Shown: piece by piece, positions 7,093-13,324 of the stretch
How the letters are laid out: each line of letters starts with the position of its first letter
Position numbering within the stretch: position 1 is the stretch's first letter
Source: JBEKEX01 sp050013615
GTDB lineage: Bacteria > Chloroflexota > Anaerolineae > Anaerolineales > Anaerolineaceae
Length of the DNA: 13,434 nt
Assembly (NCBI GenBank): GCA_050013615.1
Contig: JBEKEX010000051.1
Span: 1 to 13,434 of the forward strand
Direction: 5' to 3'
The notes under the pieces: model-generated
Seen by the model: the letters and a program-made list of their open reading frames with translations, nothing else
Database searches by the model: none
What the model was told of the DNA's origin: nothing
Program-made: the position numbers and the translations under genes

Positions 7093-8553
7093 TTACGCAA
7101 AAGATTCGGCGATCGTATGGCCGTAATCCAGCAGAGCTTTGACCATCTCCTTCGTGCGCCCTTCCGCATACACCCGCAGCACCGGCTCCGTTCCTGAAGG
7201 ACGAATGAGCAGCCAGGAATCGTCCGCAAGGATGTATTTCACACCGTCGAAGGTAGAAACTTTAAGGACACTCTCGCCGCCAATAGCTGTTGGTGCACCA
7301 CCCTCAAGGCGCTTGGCCATTTGTTCTTTGGCCACCGGGTAGCGCAGGCGCAAGTCGATGCGGTCGTAGAACGCCGGGCCGACTTCCTTGAGCAAATCCT
7401 CGACCAGCTCATATAGTGTGGTCTTGGCCTCGGCCACCATTTCCAAAACCAACAAACCCATGATGATACCATCGCCTTCGGGGATGTGGCCCTTGAAGCT
7501 GATGCCGCCGGATTCCTCGCCGCCGATCAACACATCTTCTGTCAGCATGTATTCCGCAATATGGTTAAAGCCGACGGGGGTTTCATGAACAGTTAGGCCG
7601 TATTTATTGGCCAGCCGATCGATCATGCGCGTGGTCGAGACCGTGCGCACAACTGACCCGGACCAGCCGCGCTTCTGGTACAGGTAACGCAGCGCCAGCG
7701 CCATGATCTTGTGCGGGTCGACGAAGTTGCTGTGCTCGTCCATCGCACCCGTGCGGTCGGCATCACCGTCCGTCGCCACGCCGTAATTCCCCAGCCCGGC
7801 ACCGATGGCGCCGGCCAGAGCACCCAGGTAGCGCATGATCGGCTCGGGATGCACACCGCCAAAGCCGGGGTTCATCTCACCGCGGATCTCGGCTACCTCA
7901 CAACCTGTGCCCTGCAGGAGGCCGCGGATTACGCCGCGCCCCGCGCCGAACATCGAATCCACCACCACCCGCTGGGGGTTCTCGGCAATGATGTCAAAGT
8001 TGATCAATTTACGGATGTGTTCATTGTAAGATGGAATAGGATTGAAACGTTGGATCAGGTTCTGGGCACGCGCCTGCTCATATTCCATTAGATTGGGCCC
8101 ACGGCCCTGCTCTTCATTGTCGTTCAGATAAACTTCCACCCGTCGGCACTGTTCCGGAGAGGCCGAATTGGCACCGGCGGATTTCAGCTTGACGCCATTG
8201 TAGCGCGGCGCATTGTGTGAGGCGGTGATCATGATGCCGCCGATGGCATTCAAATGCTTAACTGCATAGGAAATAACGGGCGTCGGCGCATCGGACTGGC
8301 TGAGAAAAACAGTGTAGCCGTTGGCTGCCAGCACACGCGCCGCTTCTTGTGCGTACCGGTCGGAAAGGAAGCGGGTATCGAACCCAACCACCATCCTCTT
8401 CAAATCAGGCGGGGTATCCAGTTTTGTACCGTTGATCCATGTGTCCGAAGCCACGGCGTCGGCGATGGCCTGGGAGACCAGACGGAGATTTGTGAAAGTA
8501 AAGGTATCAGAGATGACGGCGCGCCAGCCGTCAGTGCCAAAATGAATGGTCAT
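7093..8553 (-). CDS. Alpha-D-phosphohexomutase (phosphoglucomutase/phosphomannomutase)
   Basis: A 486-residue enzyme that interconverts hexose 1- and 6-phosphates through a phosphoserine and a bisphosphate intermediate, feeding cell-envelope sugar synthesis or glycogen. Four family signatures are intact: the catalytic loop with Ser112 (ITASHNAPRYNG, 109-120), the Mg-binding DGDADR (262-267), the sugar-specificity loop GGEESGG (344-350) and the phosphate-binding RPSGTEP (451-457). The N-terminal FGTDGWR is also typical. The length is normal for bacterial PGM/PMM. The GEESGG loop alone does not separate glucose from mannose, and GlmM is less likely because GlmM is usually shorter (about 445) with other loops. 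The start at ATG 8553 has ACAGGAG about 6 nt upstream. It lies 83 nt downstream of the DUF389-like gene on the same strand and ends in a strong terminator. Confidence 0.94.
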   Translation of the reverse strand: MTIHFGTDGWRAVISDTFTFTNLRLVSQAIADAVASDTWINGTKLDTPPDLKRMVVGFDTRFLSDRYAQEAARVLAANGYTVFLSQSDAPTPVISYAVKHLNAIGGIMITASHNAPRYNGVKLKSAGANSASPEQCRRVEVYLNDNEEQGRGPNLMEYEQARAQNLIQRFNPIPSYNEHIRKLINFDIIAENPQRVVVDSMFGAGRGVIRGLLQGTGCEVAEIRGEMNPGFGGVHPEPIMRYLGALAGAIGAGLGNYGVATDGDADRTGAMDEHSNFVDPHKIMALALRYLYQKRGWSGSVVRTVSTTRMIDRLANKYGLTVHETPVGFNHIAEYMLTEDVLIGGEESGGISFKGHIPEGDGIIMGLLVLEMVAEAKTTLYELVEDLLKEVGPAFYDRIDLRLRYPVAKEQMAKRLEGGAPTAIGGESVLKVSTFDGVKYILADDSWLLIRPSGTEPVLRVYAEGRTKEMVKALLDYGHTIAESFA

Positions 8554-8587
8554 CGAACACTCCTGTCATCTTCAGATTTATACTTGC

Positions 8588-8603
8588 GCCGCCCAAGGGC
8601 GGC
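8588..8603 (-). terminator. Short GC hairpin between DUF389-like gene and mutase
   Basis: Perfect 6-bp stem GCCGCC/GGCGGC (8588-8593, 8598-8603) with loop CAAG, 34 nt past the DUF389-like stop. No U tract follows on the minus strand, so it may be a weak terminator, an mRNA-end stabiliser or simply a leader hairpin of the mutase transcript. Confidence 0.35.
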
Positions 8604-8636
8604 AAAGGGCGTTATCAACAGGCAAACAGTCCTATT

Positions 8637-9824
8637 TTACCAGGTTGGCTTGGGGGTGGCGGTCTCGATCAGGTCGCGCACCAGCCAGCCCTCGCGTTTA
8701 TCTGCCAGGCGCACGTGCACCCAGGTGATGTCATTGGCAACATACGTGTCAGGGAACACGTAGACGATGGTGCCGTTATCAGGGATGGCCACCACCGTTG
8801 CATCGAAATTGGGTTTCTCACGGATATAGGCGCCGCCGTACGTCTCGGGGGCATGGATGATCGCCTGAACCAGCGTCGGTTCAGGTGTAAAGGTTGCCGT
8901 TGGCGTGCCGGTGGGGATCAGCGTCATTGTCGGCGTCCGTGTGAGGGTGGGCGGCACCGGAGTCAATGTGATCGTGGGCGTTAGCGTGATCGTAGGCGTC
9001 TGGCTGGGAAGCGGCGTCGGCAGAGCCACGTTGGTGCCCACTGCCGTGCCAAACCCGCTGATGGCGATCAGTGCAGCGATACAGGCCAGCACGATGGTGG
9101 TGGTCAGGCCATAACCAAACAGAGTCGCCGGGCGCATCCCCATCACGGCCAGCGTGATGGCGATCACCAGGGCCGTCCAGCCAAGGTGCACCAGGAACAC
9201 AACCAACCCATCCGGGAACAGGCCCAAGACGCTGCCGGTGAGGCCAAACCCCGCCACGCCAACCGGCAGATAGATCTCGTAGGCAATTGCCACGCTGGCC
9301 ACCAAGGGTCGCTGCGTGGGAGAGCGCAGCAGCAGGTAGGTGGTCAACACCGCGCCAAGGGTGAGCAGCAGGAAATTGGGCCAGCTCAACGTGACGTGGT
9401 AAGCTGCCTGCGAGATACCCGAAACGGGCAAGAACTTCGACAGCAGGCCGAATGCTGCCCCACAGCCGAAGGTGATCAGGCTGCCGACCAGCAGGCTGCC
9501 CAATTCCTGGATGAAAAAGCTGACCGAGCCGACAACGGTGGCAAGACCAAGGCCGATGAAGGGCGCCATGAACGGTGCCATGAGCGCCGCCAAAACGTAG
9601 AGGGCGGGCGAATCGAACAGGATGGCTGCGCCCAACACCACCGCGGACAAAAACGTGAACAGAAAGAAGTCGATCGAAGGGGTAACCGTGCGGGCCAGGT
9701 CCTTCAAGAACGCCGCACGCTCATCTTCCTCCCCTGGCAGGATGATCCGGCGGTTGCGTCTGCGCCGTGCAGGCGGCAGGCCGAAACCTGAAGAGGAAAT
9801 GGGTTCACTGGTTGGAAGAGTCAT
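8637..9824 (-). CDS. DUF389-like multi-pass membrane protein with Thr/Pro linker and C-terminal SH3-like domain
   Basis: A 395-residue protein of two halves. After an Arg-rich cytoplasmic patch (about 20-26), residues 48-260 are a hydrophobic bundle of about six to seven TM segments; PSIDFFLFTFLSAVVLG and the DSPALYVLAALMAPFMAPFIG region match the style of DUF389 (TIGR00341-like) proteins. Residues about 268-318 are a Thr/Pro-rich linker with TPTIT/TPTP-like repeats. Residues about 325-385 resemble a bacterial SH3 (SH3b) domain: AYIREKPNFDATVVAIPDNG, then WVHVRL and GWLVRDLI. SH3b domains usually bind cell-wall peptides, so the tail is probably outside, anchored by the bundle. The function of DUF389 is not established. 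The start overlaps the HAD gene stop by 4 nt (ATGA) with no Shine-Dalgarno, so translation is probably coupled. The DUF389 match is from memory of the motif, not a search. Confidence 0.72.
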   Translation of the reverse strand: MTLPTSEPISSSGFGLPPARRRRNRRIILPGEEDERAAFLKDLARTVTPSIDFFLFTFLSAVVLGAAILFDSPALYVLAALMAPFMAPFIGLGLATVVGSVSFFIQELGSLLVGSLITFGCGAAFGLLSKFLPVSGISQAAYHVTLSWPNFLLLTLGAVLTTYLLLRSPTQRPLVASVAIAYEIYLPVGVAGFGLTGSVLGLFPDGLVVFLVHLGWTALVIAITLAVMGMRPATLFGYGLTTTIVLACIAALIAISGFGTAVGTNVALPTPLPSQTPTITLTPTITLTPVPPTLTRTPTMTLIPTGTPTATFTPEPTLVQAIIHAPETYGGAYIREKPNFDATVVAIPDNGTIVYVFPDTYVANDITWVHVRLADKREGWLVRDLIETATPKPTW

Positions 9825-10291
9825 TTTCTTAACGTGGCCGCGAGCCTGGCAGGTTTTTCGAGCAATTCGAAGGCTTTCATGATGTCTGCAATAACAAGAT
9901 CGGCTGCAGTGAGTGCCTCGCTGGCCGTTCCTTCGTCAGAAAGCACACAAATCCCCAAAGCGGCCTCCTTGAGCATGAGCGCATCGTTGGCCCCTTGGCC
10001 GATGGCGACCACATTCTCCGCTCCCAACTGACGGACGTAAGCGGCTTTTTGCCCGGCTTCATCCCCGGGCTTGATGCGCACTGCTTCCAGGTCGAGTTGT
10101 TGATCGATGGCGGCCTGGCGGCCATGCGTATCGGCGGTGATCAAATGGATGGCGAGCACCTTTCGCAGCATTACCAATTTGGAGGCGACGCCCTCCATTA
10201 AATTTCCATCCACGGCAAGTGTCCCATTGACATCCAATACCAAATGCTCCAATTGCAACTGACCCCGCCCGGGAATGTCGAGAGCGATCAT
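9821..10291 (-). CDS. Small HAD-superfamily protein, soluble P-type-ATPase-like, with altered motifs
   Basis: A 156-residue protein resembling the stand-alone HAD domains called 'soluble P-type ATPase' (COG4087). Motif I is DVNGTL with putative nucleophile Asp20; the usual second Asp is Asn22. Motif II is likely Thr53 in ITADTHG; Lys74 or Lys82 could serve as motif III; motif IV is GQGANDALML (98-107), where the usual GDGxND has Gln for the first Asp. No cap domain and no TM. It is probably a phosphatase or a degenerate phosphate-binding protein; substrate unknown. The start was placed at ATG 10291, where similarity begins; in-frame extensions to 10321 or beyond add unlike residues and cross the divergent promoter region. 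A TATAAT lies 6 nt before this ATG and no Shine-Dalgarno is seen. It is coupled to the DUF389-like gene. Confidence 0.78.
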   Translation of the reverse strand: MIALDIPGRGQLQLEHLVLDVNGTLAVDGNLMEGVASKLVMLRKVLAIHLITADTHGRQAAIDQQLDLEAVRIKPGDEAGQKAAYVRQLGAENVVAIGQGANDALMLKEAALGICVLSDEGTASEALTAADLVIADIMKAFELLEKPARLAATLRK

Positions 10292-10297
10292 GAAGTA

Positions 10298-10303
10298 ATT
10301 ATA
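10298..10303 (-). promoter_or_regulatory. Perfect -10 hexamer for the HAD gene
   Basis: TATAAT read on the minus strand, separated from ATG 10291 by 6 nt (TACTTC). Transcription starting about 7 nt past the hexamer would begin at or near the A of the ATG. No good -35 was found. Confidence 0.5.
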
Positions 10304-10376
10304 ATACAGAACAATTTTCATCTTTCGTGGAGCAACCTGACCCACTGTTGCCAGTGCGCCAATCCTTTGCCTGGGG

Positions 10377-10382
10377 TAAAAT
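10377..10382 (+). promoter_or_regulatory. -10-like hexamer for the BMP lipoprotein gene
   Basis: TAAAAT ends 7 nt before ATG 10390. No consensus -35 at the normal spacing. A GGGG run just upstream is too far (about 13 nt) from the ATG to be a good Shine-Dalgarno, so a leaderless start is possible. Confidence 0.4.
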
Positions 10383-10389
10383 AACCTGC

Positions 10390-11403
10390 ATGAAATCAAA
10401 ACTGCCTGCCATCGCCGTCTTGTTTGTGTCTGTCCTCTTGTGTTCTGCTTGCGGTCGCTTGCTCCCACAAGCTGCTCCCACCGCCACGCCGATCCCCACA
10501 CAGACTCCCGTGCCCTCGGTCACGCCCACCCCGGCCCCCGGCCGCGTGATCCTGGTGGCACCGGACGGGACGGCGGCTCAAGACCTGCAAGCTGCACAAA
10601 GTACCTTGAAAGACCTGGCCGGCAGTTCGAACATGGTCTTTGAAACCCGTCCGGCACTGCAAGCTTCTGACATCACCGCCGACGTCAAGATCGTGGTCTT
10701 CCTCACGCCACCCGCCAACCTTTCGGACCTCACGAACGCGGCCGGCCAAACGCAGTTCGTAGTGGTCAGCACTGGCGACCTGCCGGCTGCGGCCAACCTG
10801 ACCGTCATCCGGCTGCGCCAGGATTTCCAAGCGTTCATTGCCGGTTACGTCGGCGCGTTGATCGCTTACGACTGGCGCCTGGGGGGATTGCTGCCCTCCG
10901 ACAATCCCAACAGTACGCTGGAACAGCAAGCTTTCGCCAATGGTGAACAGTACTTCTGCGGCCTCTGCAACCCGCAATTTCCGCCCTTTGTGACATTGCC
11001 GCAAATTACCACCCTGGCTTCGAACAGCGACCCGGCAGCCTGGCAATCGGCCTTCGATCAAATTTATTCCATCACCATGGAAACGGTCTACGTGGCACCC
11101 GAGGCATCCAGCCCTGATCTATTGAATTATCTGGCTGCCAAGAATCTGCACATCATCGGCGGACAATCGCCCACTGACGATCTGAAATCCCATTGGGCAG
11201 CCACGGTGCTCTACGACCCCATGTCTTCCTTAAAAAATATCTGGCCCTCGATCATCGCCGGGAAAGGCGGGCAAACCGTCGCTGCATCGGTGCAGGTGAC
11301 CGACACTGACGACGGCACGGTCGGCCAGGGCAAGATGCGGTTGATAAATGAAACCATTTCGATGCTGATGGATGGCTCGCTTTTGCCGTTGAGCACCCCC
11401 TGA
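10390..11403 (+). CDS. BMP-family (Med/PnrA-like) substrate-binding lipoprotein
   Basis: A 337-residue exported lipoprotein. The signal peptide (1-20) ends in the lipobox LCSAC with lipidated Cys21, followed by a Thr/Pro linker (about 28-51). The rest has the alternating hydrophobic-strand and helix pattern of a type-1 periplasmic-binding fold, and FQAFIAGYVGALIAYDWRLGGLL (146-168 region) resembles the conserved helix of the BMP family, whose known members bind nucleosides. Cys190 and Cys193 form a CxxC that could be a disulfide. No ABC permease or ATPase is nearby, so it may act alone as a sensor or share a distant transporter. The start was placed at ATG 10390; an upstream in-frame ATG at 10327 would add 21 residues ahead of the signal peptide. 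The deacetylase follows after 9 nt, in the same operon. Family call is moderate. Confidence 0.72.
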   Translation: MKSKLPAIAVLFVSVLLCSACGRLLPQAAPTATPIPTQTPVPSVTPTPAPGRVILVAPDGTAAQDLQAAQSTLKDLAGSSNMVFETRPALQASDITADVKIVVFLTPPANLSDLTNAAGQTQFVVVSTGDLPAAANLTVIRLRQDFQAFIAGYVGALIAYDWRLGGLLPSDNPNSTLEQQAFANGEQYFCGLCNPQFPPFVTLPQITTLASNSDPAAWQSAFDQIYSITMETVYVAPEASSPDLLNYLAAKNLHIIGGQSPTDDLKSHWAATVLYDPMSSLKNIWPSIIAGKGGQTVAASVQVTDTDDGTVGQGKMRLINETISMLMDGSLLPLSTP

Positions 11404-11412
11404 CAGGTGAGA

Positions 11413-12312
11413 ATGTCCAAACTTGAAATGCAACCACCGGCCAACAATGGAAAGGATGCCGGCCTTTCTCGAAGGGATTTCCTGAAACTGGCGGGCGGCA
11501 TCTCGCTGGCCGGTCTGCTGGCAGCGTGTTCATCATCCACAAAATTGGACCTGACACCAACATCGGCACCGGCCACGCTCACCCCCACCCGCATCCCTTT
11601 CACATCGACGCCGTTGCCCACTGAAACTCTTACTCCACAACCCACCCCCACCTATTCCAGCTCGCAGCTTCAAGGATTGCTTACCCCCGCAGAGATCGAT
11701 TTCCTCGCTCACCACGAGGTGAGCCACGGCGACTCCAGTCGCCCGGTCATCCTGATGACTTATGATGATGGCGGCCGGGATGCCTACGTCGAGATGATCC
11801 TGCAGGCCTATGCGTCCCTCAACGCAAGAGCAACCTTCTTTATACCCGGCTTTTGGATGGCCAACCATTCCAAAACAGCGGAGGACATCGTAGCCCACGG
11901 TCATTTGCTGGGCTGCCACAGCTACAACCACACGGCCTTTACCGGCATGACCAAAGATGCCATCAACCAGGATATCGATAAATTCTTAAAGTTGGCCGAC
12001 CAGGTGCTGCCCGGCTACCGCATCCGTTACTTCCGTTTCCCCTACGGCGACCGCAATCAGGACGTGCGCGATATTGTGGCGCAATGGGGCATGCAGAGCG
12101 TCATGTGGGATGTGGAAAGCGGCGGCCTGACAGACAGCACGTATTCAGCAGTGGTCGACCATGTCTCCAACGGCTCGCTGGTGCTCAGCCATTCGTCGCG
12201 CTATTACGACGCCAAGCAGGCAGGCCAGATCGTGCAGGAATTGCTCAAGCGGGGATATTCCATCGAGACCGTGGCAACAGGCATGGCGCCCCAAGACCAA
12301 TGGAAAAATTAA
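11413..12312 (+). CDS. Tat-exported lipoprotein polysaccharide deacetylase (NodB domain)
   Basis: A 299-residue carbohydrate esterase family 4-type protein, expected to remove acetyl groups from cell-wall or extracellular polysaccharide. The N-terminus carries a twin-arginine signal (SRRDFLK, 19-25) and then a lipobox LAAC with Cys39, so it is a Tat-dependent lipoprotein. A Thr/Pro linker follows (about 47-80). The NodB domain shows all five motifs: MTYDDGG with Asp118/Asp119, the metal-binding HSYNH (His169, His173), RFPYGDRN (208-215), WDVESGG (232-238) and LSHS with His260. The catalytic set appears complete. The start at ATG 11413 has GGTGAG just before it; an in-frame GTG at 11407 is less likely. 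It begins 9 nt after the BMP lipoprotein stop. The substrate (peptidoglycan, exopolysaccharide) is not determined. Confidence 0.9.
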   Translation: MSKLEMQPPANNGKDAGLSRRDFLKLAGGISLAGLLAACSSSTKLDLTPTSAPATLTPTRIPFTSTPLPTETLTPQPTPTYSSSQLQGLLTPAEIDFLAHHEVSHGDSSRPVILMTYDDGGRDAYVEMILQAYASLNARATFFIPGFWMANHSKTAEDIVAHGHLLGCHSYNHTAFTGMTKDAINQDIDKFLKLADQVLPGYRIRYFRFPYGDRNQDVRDIVAQWGMQSVMWDVESGGLTDSTYSAVVDHVSNGSLVLSHSSRYYDAKQAGQIVQELLKRGYSIETVATGMAPQDQWKN

Positions 12313-12338
12313 GCAGCTAAAAAAATGGCAGCGGACAG

Positions 12339-12977
12339 CTAACGCGTGGACGTCTGATCTCCCATAAACTCGTCGACCGCGTCCTTGCCCTGGGGGACGA
12401 TGCCCTCGCGGCGGAACACTTTCAGCAGGGTCAGCGCCATGATCTTGATGTCCAGCCAGAACGACCAGTGATCCACATACCAGACGTCCAGGCGGAACTT
12501 GTCTTGCCAGGTGAGCGCATTGCGGCCGTTGATCTGCGCCCAGCCGGTGATGCCGGGCAACACGTCGTGGCGGCGCATTTGTTCGGGAGAGTAGCGTTGC
12601 AGGTAAACCACCAGCAATGGGCGCGGCCCCACCAGGCTCATCTCACCGGCCAGCACGTTGAACAGCTCGGGTAGCTCGTCCAGGCTGGTGGAACGCAGGA
12701 AGCGTCCCAGGGGTGTGACGCGCTGGGGGTCGGGCAGCAGCTTGCCGCCGGCGTCGCGGGCATCACGCATGGTGCGGAATTTGTTGAGGGTGAAAATTTG
12801 GCTTTTATAACCGGGGCGTTTTTGCCTGAAGAGCACCGGCGCGCCCATCGACACTCCCACCAGCACGGCCAGCATCAGCAGGAGCGGTGAGAGCAGGATG
12901 AGGGCCAGGGTGGCTAAAAGCAGGTCGAGGAGACGTTTGGAGAGTGGTACGCCGTTCGGCAGGAACGCAGCAGGCAT
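12339..12977 (-). CDS. Polyprenyl-phosphate sugar-1-phosphate transferase (bacterial sugar transferase, PglC/WcaJ-type core)
   Basis: A 212-residue monotopic phosphoglycosyl transferase that moves a sugar-1-phosphate from a UDP-sugar to undecaprenyl phosphate, the first membrane step of glycan assembly. It is the minimal catalytic form: an N-terminal membrane helix (about 14-42, starting KRLLDLLLA), then RQKRPGY (51-57), KFRTMRDA (66-73), the catalytic Asp100-Glu101 dyad in SLDELPELFNVL, MSLVGPRPL (113-121), PGITGWAQINGRN (141-153) and KFRLDVWYVDHWSFWLD (160-176). No multi-TM N-terminal domain is present, unlike WbaP/WcaJ full length. The sugar is not evident. The gene faces the deacetylase with 26 nt between stops. 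The start at ATG 12977 lies 6 nt after a TACAAT hexamer and lacks a Shine-Dalgarno. Confidence 0.94.
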   Translation of the reverse strand: MPAAFLPNGVPLSKRLLDLLLATLALILLSPLLLMLAVLVGVSMGAPVLFRQKRPGYKSQIFTLNKFRTMRDARDAGGKLLPDPQRVTPLGRFLRSTSLDELPELFNVLAGEMSLVGPRPLLVVYLQRYSPEQMRRHDVLPGITGWAQINGRNALTWQDKFRLDVWYVDHWSFWLDIKIMALTLLKVFRREGIVPQGKDAVDEFMGDQTSTR

Positions 12978-12983
12978 GTTTAG

Positions 12984-12989
12984 ATTGTA
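12984..12989 (-). promoter_or_regulatory. -10-like hexamer for the sugar transferase gene
   Basis: TACAAT on the minus strand, followed by 6 nt (CTAAAC) and then the ATG at 12977. This is the same geometry as at the HAD and BMP genes and fits a leaderless transcript. No consensus -35 seen. Confidence 0.45.
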
Positions 12990-13034
12990 CCATCCAAACG
13001 GAGAGCATATGCGCCGGGCGACAACAAGATAGGA

Positions 13035-13040
13035 TATAAT
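13035..13040 (+). promoter_or_regulatory. -10 hexamer for the SelW-like/trpS operon
   Basis: Consensus TATAAT, 29 nt before ATG 13070, leaving room for a normal leader with the GGAGAG ribosome binding site at 13058-13063. The -35 is not recognisable. Confidence 0.5.
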
Positions 13041-13069
13041 CTTGATAATCCTAAATTGGAGAGACTGCC

Positions 13070-13324
13070 ATGAAATTAGCGATTTCCATCCAATTCTGCA
13101 TCATATGAAACTACACCGATAGAGCTGCCGGTCTGGCAGCCGAACTGGTGCGATATTTCGGTCCGCAAATCGAAAAAATCGAGCTGCTGCCCTCTGATGG
13201 CGGGCGGTTCGAAGTGACCGTGAACGGAAAGCTGCTCTATTCCAAACTGGAAACCGGACGCCACGCCAACCCCGGCGAAGTGGTCCAATTGGTGACAAAG
13301 TATCTGAAGGAAGCGAAACAATGA
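13070..13324 (+). CDS. SelT/SelW/SelH (Rdx) family selenoprotein with in-frame TGA as selenocysteine
   Basis: ATG 13070 has GGAGAG 6 nt upstream. Codons 1-12 read MKLAISIQFCII, codon 13 is TGA (13106-13108), and the same frame continues for 71 codons to the TGA stop at 13322-13324. With Sec at 13 the protein has 84 residues and the motif Cys10-x-x-Sec13, directly after the first beta strand, as in SelW. The C-terminal half, GGRFEVTVNGKLLYSK followed by a Gly-containing turn and a final helix, closely resembles the SelW core (FEVTV-G-L-SK). Rdx proteins are thioredoxin-like thiol oxidoreductases; the bacterial substrate is unknown. A SECIS-like hairpin follows the TGA. The stop overlaps the trpS start by 4 nt. 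Alternatives are a nonsense mutation or a sequencing error of a Cys codon, less likely given the motif position and hairpin. It implies that the genome encodes selA, selB, selC and selD. Confidence 0.87.
13106..13150 (+). promoter_or_regulatory. Bacterial SECIS-like element following the UGA
   Basis: Perfect 6-bp stem GCTGCC (13124-13129) with GGCAGC (13135-13140) and loop GGTCT (13130-13134). A lower CACC/GGTG pairing (13114-13117 with 13147-13150) is separated by an internal loop. The first loop G is nucleotide 25 counting the U of UGA as 1; in E. coli fdhF the GGU of the AGGUCU loop starts at 22. The loop bases match those that SelB reads in fdhF. Function inferred. Confidence 0.75.

Noticed and set aside
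8880..9020. Repetitive-looking sequence that might be a tandem DNA repeat
   Set aside because: It encodes the Thr/Pro linker of the DUF389-like protein; the repetition is at protein level and imperfect in DNA.
9186..9791. Long plus-strand frame opposite the DUF389-like gene
   Set aside because: Gln/Arg/Glu-rich shadow of a hydrophobic protein-coding strand; the minus-strand gene has clear TM segments and coupling to its neighbour.
10292..10501. N-terminal extension of the HAD protein up to 10501
   Set aside because: The extension is Arg/Gln-rich without family similarity, overlaps the divergent lipoprotein start and lies upstream of the TATAAT; similarity starts at ATG 10291.
13109..13324. 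Treating the sequence after TGA 13106 as a pseudogene remnant
   Set aside because: The frame is intact to a stop that overlaps trpS, the TGA falls at the redox position of the Rdx motif, and a SECIS-like hairpin follows.
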